A stretch of DNA of 11,527 bases from an uncultured Bacteroidota bacterium (GTDB taxonomy: Bacteria > Bacteroidota > Bacteroidia > Bacteroidales > SZUA-534). Positions 7,439-11,527 of the stretch are shown piece after piece (the first letter of the stretch is position 1; the number at the start of each line of letters is the position of its first letter). Location of the stretch: assembly GCA_937885735.1 (NCBI GenBank), contig CALABN010000363.1:1-11527 (forward strand), read 5' to 3'. A model generated the notes under the pieces. The model was not told where the DNA came from. It made no database searches and saw nothing but the letters and a program-made list of their open reading frames with translations. Both the position numbers and the translations under genes were made by a program.

Positions 7439-7466
7439 ATCCTACATCCTAAATCCTACATCCTAA
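7439..7466. repeat. Perfect tandem 14-mer before lysS
   Basis: ATCCTACATCCTAA is repeated twice head to tail. Looser CTAAAT/CCTAA-like copies run from about 7411 upstream of it. It ends immediately upstream of the lysS -33 element, so copy-number change by slippage could shift promoter context. Confidence 0.75.
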
Positions 7467-7498
7467 TTTCTATATAAACTGGCAAAATCATATATTTG
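7467..7498 (+). promoter_or_regulatory. Bacteroidetes-type promoter of lysS
   Basis: TTTC (7467-7470, one mismatch to TTTG) lies 20 bp before TATATTTG (7491-7498), a full match to TAnnTTTG. Transcription should begin near 7505, leaving a leader of about 18 nt before the ATG at 7523. Confidence 0.65.
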
Positions 7499-7522
7499 CG
7501 CAATATTTTTACATTACATAAA

Positions 7523-9238
7523 ATGAGCAACATCGAATTAAGCGAGCAAGAAATACAACGCCGCCAAAGTCTTACAGAACTCCGGAACATGGGCATCGAC
7601 CCATATCCTGCCGCAGAATATGTGGTAACAGCATACTCAACCGACATCAGAAATGAATTCAAGGACGATGATCCGCAACGCGATGTCACCATCGCGGGCC
7701 GAATCATGAGCCGACGCATCATGGGCAAGGCTTCGTTCATCGAACTGCAGGACAGCAAAGGTCGTATTCAGGTTTACATTTCACGCGACGGCATCTGTCC
7801 AGAAGACAACGCGGATATGTACAACGTCGTTTTCAAGAAACTGCTCGACATTGGCGATTTCATCGGCATCAAAGGCTATGTTTTCCGCACCCAGATGGGC
7901 GAAATTTCAGTTCACGCAAGCGAACTGACGGTGCTGAGCAAGTCGCTCCGCCCGCTACCTATCGTAAAATATAAGGATGGCGTGGCATATGATGCATTCG
8001 ATGACCCAGAGTTGCGCGCACGCCAACGCTATGTCGACCTTGTCGTCAACGACGGCGTAAAAGACACTTTCCTGAAACGCGCCACTATATTGCGCACTTT
8101 GCGCTCAATACTCGACGAGGCCGGCTATACCGAAGTGGAGACACCTACACTGCAGGCAATTGCAGGCGGAGCAAGCGCCCGCCCATTCATAACCCACTTC
8201 AATGCGCTCGATATCGATATGTATATGCGCATCGCTACCGAACTATACCTGAAACGCTTGATAGTGGGCGGTTTCGAAGGCGTTTACGAGATTGGCAAGA
8301 ACTTCCGCAACGAGGGTATGGACCGCAACCATAATCCTGAATTCACCTGCATGGAACTATATGTCCAGTACAAGGACTACAACTGGATGATGTCGTTCAC
8401 CGAACAGATGCTCGAAAAGATTTGCATAGCCGTGAACGGAACATCGGAAAGCAAGATTGGCGACAACGTAATCTCGTTCAAGGCACCATATCGCCGCCTG
8501 CCTATACTTGACGCAATCAAGGAAAAGACCGGCTACGACTTGAACGGCAAGAACGAAGACGAAATTCGCCAGATTTGCAAGGAACTGAAGATGGAAATCG
8601 ACGACACAATGGGCAAAGGCAAACTCATCGACGAGATATTTGGCGAGTTCTGCGAAGGCACCTTCATCCAGCCTACATTCATAACCGACTACCCAGTCGA
8701 GATGTCGCCTCTTACCAAGATGCACCGTAGCAAGCCTGGCCTGACCGAACGCTTCGAACTTATGGTGAACGGAAAGGAACTGGCAAACGCATATTCAGAA
8801 TTGAACGACCCGATAGACCAATACAACCGCTTTGTTGACCAAATGAAACTGGCCGACAAGGGTGACGACGAGGCTATGATTATCGACCACGACTTCATGC
8901 GCGCACTTGAATACGGCATGCCTCCAACGTCGGGCATCGGCATCGGCATCGACCGTCTGGCAATGTTTATGATTGGCCAGCCTACCATCCAGGAAGTGTT
9001 GCTGTTCCCACAGATGAAACCAGAGAAGAAGGCACAAGTTGTCTCGCCTGACGATTTTATCCAGATAGGCGTTCCTGCCGAGTGGGCCGAGGTTGTAATC
9101 AAGGCCGGATACAATTCGGTGGAGAGCCTGCGCAACTGCAAGCCTTCGCAAGTGCAACAGCAACTGAGCGGTTACCGCAAGAAGAACAAACTTGAAATTC
9201 CTGCCCTGTCGCTCGAAGACGTGCAAAAATGGTTCTAA
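7523..9238 (+). CDS. lysS: Lysine--tRNA ligase, class II
   Basis: A 571-aa class II lysyl-tRNA synthetase, which charges tRNA-Lys with lysine in the cytoplasm. The N-terminal OB-fold anticodon-binding domain spans about 55-140. The catalytic core has motif 2 with FRNEGMDRNHNPEFTCME (261-278) and motif 3 GIGIGIDRLAMF (471-482); LFPQMKPE (about 494-501) ends the part shared with typical bacterial LysRS. A further tail of about 70 residues (SPDDFIQIGV to the end) resembles the C-terminal extension of Bacteroidetes LysRS and may fold as a small helical domain. I took the ATG at 7523: the longer reading begins at a TTG at 7496 that lies in the -7 promoter element, so it would precede transcription. 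G+C is high (57% in one line counted), typical of a highly expressed core gene here. It has its own promoter and terminator. Confidence 0.97.
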   Translation: MSNIELSEQEIQRRQSLTELRNMGIDPYPAAEYVVTAYSTDIRNEFKDDDPQRDVTIAGRIMSRRIMGKASFIELQDSKGRIQVYISRDGICPEDNADMYNVVFKKLLDIGDFIGIKGYVFRTQMGEISVHASELTVLSKSLRPLPIVKYKDGVAYDAFDDPELRARQRYVDLVVNDGVKDTFLKRATILRTLRSILDEAGYTEVETPTLQAIAGGASARPFITHFNALDIDMYMRIATELYLKRLIVGGFEGVYEIGKNFRNEGMDRNHNPEFTCMELYVQYKDYNWMMSFTEQMLEKICIAVNGTSESKIGDNVISFKAPYRRLPILDAIKEKTGYDLNGKNEDEIRQICKELKMEIDDTMGKGKLIDEIFGEFCEGTFIQPTFITDYPVEMSPLTKMHRSKPGLTERFELMVNGKELANAYSELNDPIDQYNRFVDQMKLADKGDDEAMIIDHDFMRALEYGMPPTSGIGIGIDRLAMFMIGQPTIQEVLLFPQMKPEKKAQVVSPDDFIQIGVPAEWAEVVIKAGYNSVESLRNCKPSQVQQQLSGYRKKNKLEIPALSLEDVQKWF

Positions 9239-9254
9239 CAGCCACCAAATAAGC

Positions 9255-9287
9255 AAAAAAGCCTGTCCTTTAGGACGGGCTTTTTTT
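9255..9287 (+). terminator. Rho-independent terminator of lysS
   Basis: GCCTGTCC (9261-9268) pairs with GGACGGGC (9273-9280), one T-G wobble, around TTTA. An A-run precedes (9255-9260) and seven Ts follow (9281-9287), so it could work in both directions. Confidence 0.93.
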
Positions 9288-9320
9288 ATTGTCAACAAAG
9301 GTAGGATAACAAAACTTTGT

Positions 9321-9420
9321 ACGTTTTGACTGTAAAACCCACATTGCAAAATCCCCACCCAAAACATTATCTTTTCCGTATGACACGGCTCTCGTTGGAG
9401 CAAGCAGTTAAAGATGTTGC
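9321..9420 (+). repeat. Left copy of a promoter/small-ORF-start repeat (degenerate)
   Basis: This segment resembles 10883-10983. The 16-mer CCCACATTGCAAAATC (9338-9353) is identical in both. It is followed by a related promoter-like stretch: TTGC (9344-9347), 20 bp, TATCTTTT (9368-9375), whose last base departs from TAnnTTTG. Then at the same offset (57 versus 60 bp from the 16-mer) comes TTGGAGCAA...TTAAA...GTTGC, matching ATGGAGCAA...TTAAA...GTTGC in the right copy. Here the initiator is TTG and the reading (LEQAVKDVA) runs into AT-rich DNA leading to the ATPase promoter, so it looks like a broken copy. Confidence 0.6.
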
Positions 9421-9439
9421 TATTTTTTTGCTTGATTTA

Positions 9440-9470
9440 TTTGTTATAACGTATAAAATATGTAGTTTTG
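9440..9470 (+). promoter_or_regulatory. Bacteroidetes-type promoter of the ATPase gene
   Basis: TTTG (9440-9443), 19 bp, TAGTTTTG (9463-9470): both elements fit the consensus. Transcription would start near 9476, giving a leader of about 22 nt that contains one operator-like copy. Confidence 0.7.
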
Positions 9471-9498
9471 TGTAGTTTGTTTGTCATAACGTACAAAT

Positions 9499-10701
9499 GT
9501 GATTATACAAAGACCGACATATATTAATCGAGTAAAGCCTTTTATTGATAAAAATATCATTAAGGTCTTTACTGGGCAACGACGTGTGGGAAAGAGTTGC
9601 TTGTTAAAGCAGTTGTCCGATATATTTCGTGAGAATAATATCGATAGTAACATCATTTATATCAGTAAGGAATATGATGAGTTCTCCTTTTTGAGGGATA
9701 ATAATGACTTGTCTGCCTATGTGAATGAAAAACTGAAGGATGGTGTGCCAAACTATTTGCTGATTGATGAGATACAAGACATAAAGGGCTTTGAACATAC
9801 ATTGCGCAGTCTGCAGGCTCAAGAAAAATGCGATATATATATTACAGGAAGCAATGCCAATATGTTGTCTAGTGACTTGACTACCAATCTTAGCGGGCGA
9901 TATATTGAAATGATGGTTTCCTCCTTGTCCTATGACGAGTTCTTGACATTTCATAAGCTACGTGATGATAATGAAGCTTTGAGGAAGTATATGACCTTTG
10001 GCGGTATGCCTTATTTGTGCAACCTTCCACTTGAGCAAGATATAGCGTTGGAGTATTTGAAAAGCGTTTCGTCAACAATATTGCTTAAAGACGTTGTAGC
10101 GCGCGAAGGTATTCGTAATGTTGATTTTCTCGAATCATTGGTATCATACGTAGCCAATAATGTCGGCTCATTATTTTCAGCTAACAATATTAGCCGTTAC
10201 CTCAAGTCGCAAAACGTGCCTATGACGCCATTACAGGTGATTAACTATCTCAAGGCATTGCAGGCAGCGTATATAATTCATAAGGTTGACAGGATAGACA
10301 TTGAGGGATTAAAAATTTTTGAGATAGGTAGCAAATACTATTTTGACGATTTGGGACTTCGTAATGTTGCCACCCAGCTTGTGATAGGCAATGACATTTC
10401 AAAGGTTATGGAGAACTGTGTTTTTCGCCATCTGATAAATTGTGGATATAAGGTGTTTGTTGGGTACTTGCCAAAGGGTGAAGTAGATTTTGTCGGTTTA
10501 AAAGGTAATGATAAGATATACGTTCAGGTCGCTTATGTTATAGCAGATGAGCAGACAAGAATGCGTGAGTTTGGCAATTTGGAACGTATTTCAGACAATT
10601 ATCCCAAGTACGTAGTAAGCCTCGACGAATGGTCATCGAATAGCAATAGTAATGGAATAATGCATTTACATTTGCGTGATTTCTTGAAGAAGACTTTGTA
10701 G
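9499..10701 (+). CDS. AAA_14/DUF4143-type ATP-binding protein, function unknown
   Basis: A 400-aa P-loop ATPase. Walker A is GQRRVGKS (26-33), Walker B is YLLIDEIQD (86-94), and ITGSNANML (115-123) with SGRY (132-135) is the sensor region typical of this group. The C-terminal half matches the DUF4143 layout: a winged-helix-like stretch (about 205-275) and then a part with GEVDFVGLKG (Glu328, Asp330) and YVQVAY (Gln343), resembling a restriction-nuclease-like fold in which the usual catalytic Lys is not apparent. These proteins are numerous in Bacteroidales and archaea and their role is not established. Start: GTG at 9499, giving MIIQRPTYINRV, a family-like N-terminus; an ATG at 9497 is in another frame and stops at once. 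The gene stands alone between two related repeats, has an AT-rich composition and carries its own promoter and operator-like repeats, all suggesting an accessory cargo gene. Confidence 0.88.
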   Translation: MIIQRPTYINRVKPFIDKNIIKVFTGQRRVGKSCLLKQLSDIFRENNIDSNIIYISKEYDEFSFLRDNNDLSAYVNEKLKDGVPNYLLIDEIQDIKGFEHTLRSLQAQEKCDIYITGSNANMLSSDLTTNLSGRYIEMMVSSLSYDEFLTFHKLRDDNEALRKYMTFGGMPYLCNLPLEQDIALEYLKSVSSTILLKDVVAREGIRNVDFLESLVSYVANNVGSLFSANNISRYLKSQNVPMTPLQVINYLKALQAAYIIHKVDRIDIEGLKIFEIGSKYYFDDLGLRNVATQLVIGNDISKVMENCVFRHLINCGYKVFVGYLPKGEVDFVGLKGNDKIYVQVAYVIADEQTRMREFGNLERISDNYPKYVVSLDEWSSNSNSNGIMHLHLRDFLKKTL

Positions 10702-10898
10702 GTGATTATTATCTTTGTTTGATGTCAAAACTATAGTAAGACACGGCTCTTTACTAATATTACTCATTCAACCTCGGGCTCGTGCGCATATCTTCCATAC
10801 GTACGATTAGATGAAGATATATAATGTCAATAGGCGACACCATAATCATCAGATACTCTGACGATTTGCCACAAGTCAATCGCGTTCTCAACTGGCAC
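10702..10898. other. Non-coding stretch after the ATPase gene with one hairpin
   Basis: I see no gene here. ATATCTTC (10788-10795) and GAAGATAT (10813-10820) form an 8-bp inverted repeat whose 17-nt loop contains the palindrome CGTACG. No T-run follows, so it is not a clear terminator. An 11-mer GACACGGCTCT at 10740-10750 also occurs at 9382-9392, on the other side of the ATPase gene. The right copy of the promoter/small-ORF repeat begins near 10883. Confidence 0.5.
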
Positions 10899-10983
10899 CC
10901 CACATTGCAAAATCACGCACAAAAACATATCTTTGTGTGTTTCAAGCACAAAAAACTCATGGAGCAACTTAAAAAGTTGCCGA
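10883..10983 (+). repeat. Right copy of the promoter/small-ORF-start repeat
   Basis: The counterpart of 9321-9420. It contains the identical 16-mer at 10899-10914, an intact promoter and an ATG-led start of a small ORF at 10959. The upstream similarity fades near 10883 and the downstream similarity near 10983. Confidence 0.6.
10905..10935 (+). promoter_or_regulatory. Bacteroidetes-type promoter before the small ORF
   Basis: TTGC (10905-10908), 19 bp, TATCTTTG (10928-10935). The -7 element is a perfect TAnnTTTG. Initiation near 10942 leaves about 17 nt before the ATG at 10959. Transcription would run against the TPR gene. Confidence 0.55.
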
Positions 10984-11044
10984 TGCCAGCGATGATGTAC
11001 TGAAAAGGTTCGTTGACAAACCCGAGTGCGTGAGTCCGCAATGA
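10959..11044 (+). pseudogene. Small ORF with an apparent frameshift (unknown product)
   Basis: From the ATG at 10959 the direct reading stops after 14 codons (MEQLKKLPMPAMMY, TGA at 11001-11003). Stepping back one base after the sixth codon, in the A-run CTTAAAAAG (10968-10976), opens a frame that continues VADASDDVLKRFVDKPECV and ends with TGA at 11042-11044, about 28 codons in all. The shifted peptide matches the left repeat copy better (LEQAVKDVA against MEQLKKVA), which favours an indel in a once-intact small gene. A programmed -1 shift is possible but the site is not a classic slippery heptamer. I do not recognise the peptide. It could be the remnant of the N-terminus of a longer protein. 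Confidence 0.35.
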
Positions 11045-11056
11045 TTTGGGCTTGAG

Positions 11057-11081
11057 TTTTGCTTCTTTTGGTCAAGCAAAA
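11057..11081. repeat. Hairpin between the small ORF and the TPR gene
   Basis: TTTTGCTT (11057-11064) and AAGCAAAA (11074-11081) form an 8-bp stem with a 9-nt loop, between converging transcripts. A T-run follows at 11092-11097 on the plus strand but at a distance of 10 nt, so terminator activity is uncertain. Confidence 0.45.
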
Positions 11082-11095
11082 GAACATGCCGTTTT

Positions 11096-11527
11096 TTATT
11101 GCATTGCACGCCTTGCATTCAGGTGAATGCTCTCGCCGTAAATTGGCGAACTCATTTTCTGGCACATCTTGAAGTATTTTTCCGCTTCCGCAAAATTCCC
11201 TTCATCATTATAAATAGTGCCTATGTAAAATGCAGAATAGCAAGGATAGTAGAGCGTGTTTTCAAGTCTGCGGTCGATTGCCTTTTGGTAGAATTCCTTT
11301 GCCTGCGCGTATCTTTCCAGTTTGTGGCAGGCACGCCCCATACGGTAGGCGTATTCGTTGGCCTGAATTGCCGTCAACAATTCTGTTGGAACCGAATCAA
11401 GCAACAATATGCATTCCTCATAACAGCCCGCATCGAACAACAGACGCGCCTTGATGAGCGTGGCATTCCAGGCATCAAACATAGAGCACTCGTATTTTGC
11501 CTGAATGTCGTTTGATGTTGTGGCAGG
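11096..11527 (-). CDS. Tetratricopeptide-repeat protein, C-terminal part (N-terminus off the right edge)
   Basis: The frame is open from the right edge to TAA at 11096-11098: 143 residues. A Met codon at 11482 is internal, since 15 more codons upstream of it are open to the edge. Two TPR-like helical pairs are visible: NEYAYRMGRACHKLERYAQA...FYQKAI and the stretch containing AFYIGTIYNDEGNFAEAEKYF, with conserved small and aromatic residues at TPR positions (G, Y, A, F). The C-terminus, SIHLNARRAMQ, resembles the end of Bacteroidetes TPR proteins of unknown role. TPRs are protein-binding scaffolds; no partner or location can be inferred here, since any signal peptide would be off the edge. Confidence 0.75.
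   Translation of the reverse strand, partial: PATTSNDIQAKYECSMFDAWNATLIKARLLFDAGCYEECILLLDSVPTELLTAIQANEYAYRMGRACHKLERYAQAKEFYQKAIDRRLENTLYYPCYSAFYIGTIYNDEGNFAEAEKYFKMCQKMSSPIYGESIHLNARRAMQ

Larger units (their letters stand above)
9316..9497. promoter_or_regulatory. Three copies of an operator-like 15-mer before the ATPase gene
   Basis: GTCATAACGTACAAA (9483-9497, plus) is matched by GTTATAACGTATAAA (9443-9457, plus, two differences) and by GTCAAAACGTACAAA (9330-9316, minus, one difference). The two plus copies are 40 bp apart and bracket the -7 element of the ATPase promoter; the first begins at the G of the -33 TTTG and the second ends one base before the GTG start. This geometry suits a repressor, perhaps autoregulatory, but no regulator is identified. 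Confidence 0.55.

Noticed and set aside
7496..7522. Upstream TTG start for lysS
   Set aside because: It lies within the -7 promoter element, before the expected transcription start; the ATG at 7523 fits the family.
8795..9403. Long minus-strand frame opposite the 3' end of lysS (202 codons)
   Set aside because: It is antisense to a certain gene, runs through the lysS terminator and has no domain-like features.
10710..10717. TATCTTTG just past the ATPase stop as a promoter
   Set aside because: The nearest upstream TTTG is only 11 bp away and no other -33-like element is correctly spaced.
9382..10750. 11-mer GACACGGCTCT at 9382-9392 and 10740-10750 as a target-site duplication around the ATPase gene
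   Set aside because: Several 11-mer matches are expected by chance in 11.5 kb, and the homology of the two flanking repeat copies continues across the left 11-mer, which does not fit a clean insertion point.
10827..11165. Minus-strand frame of 112 codons overlapping the TPR gene end
   Set aside because: It overlaps the TPR coding region and the right repeat copy in another frame, with no recognisable motif.

Overview
The window looks like chromosomal DNA from a Bacteroidales bacterium (Bacteroides/Prevotella-like). Three things point there. Start codons lack Shine-Dalgarno sequences. Several intergenic regions carry the Bacteroidetes-type promoter (TTTG-like -33, about 19-21 bp, then TAnnTTTG at -7). 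The housekeeping proteins, especially a LysRS with a long C-terminal tail, fit that group. Genus assignment is inference.

Layout. (1) 1-2291, minus strand: an nfnA-nfnB pair encoding the two subunits of a ferredoxin/NAD(P)H flavoprotein oxidoreductase; nfnB runs off the left edge. (2) 2636-5061, minus strand: an AT-rich type II restriction-modification operon, a C5-cytosine methyltransferase followed, with an ATGA overlap, by a PD-(D/E)XK-type endonuclease. (3) 5062-5583: an intergenic region between the divergent methyltransferase and acyl-CoA synthetase genes, rich in inverted repeats and holding an excellent match to a sigma-54 promoter. (4) 5584-7251, plus strand: an AMP-forming acyl-CoA synthetase closed by a strong terminator. 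(5) 7523-9238, plus strand: lysS with its own promoter and terminator. (6) 9300-11095: an accessory segment built around an AAA_14/DUF4143-type ATPase. The ATPase has its own promoter bracketed by repeated operator-like sites, and it is flanked by two related copies of a roughly 100-bp 'promoter plus start of small ORF' sequence. (7) 11096-11527, minus strand: the C-terminal part of a TPR protein that enters from the right edge.

The core genes (nfnA, 3' acsL, lysS) are about 50-57% G+C in lines I counted by hand. The RM operon and ATPase are nearer 37-40%, which suggests acquisition. nfnB itself changes composition near position 1000-1080. The most unusual parts are the duplicated leader/small-ORF element around the ATPase, the inverted-repeat region beside the methyltransferase, and the sigma-54 promoter in front of the acyl-CoA synthetase gene. 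No tRNA, rRNA, CRISPR array or transposase was seen.
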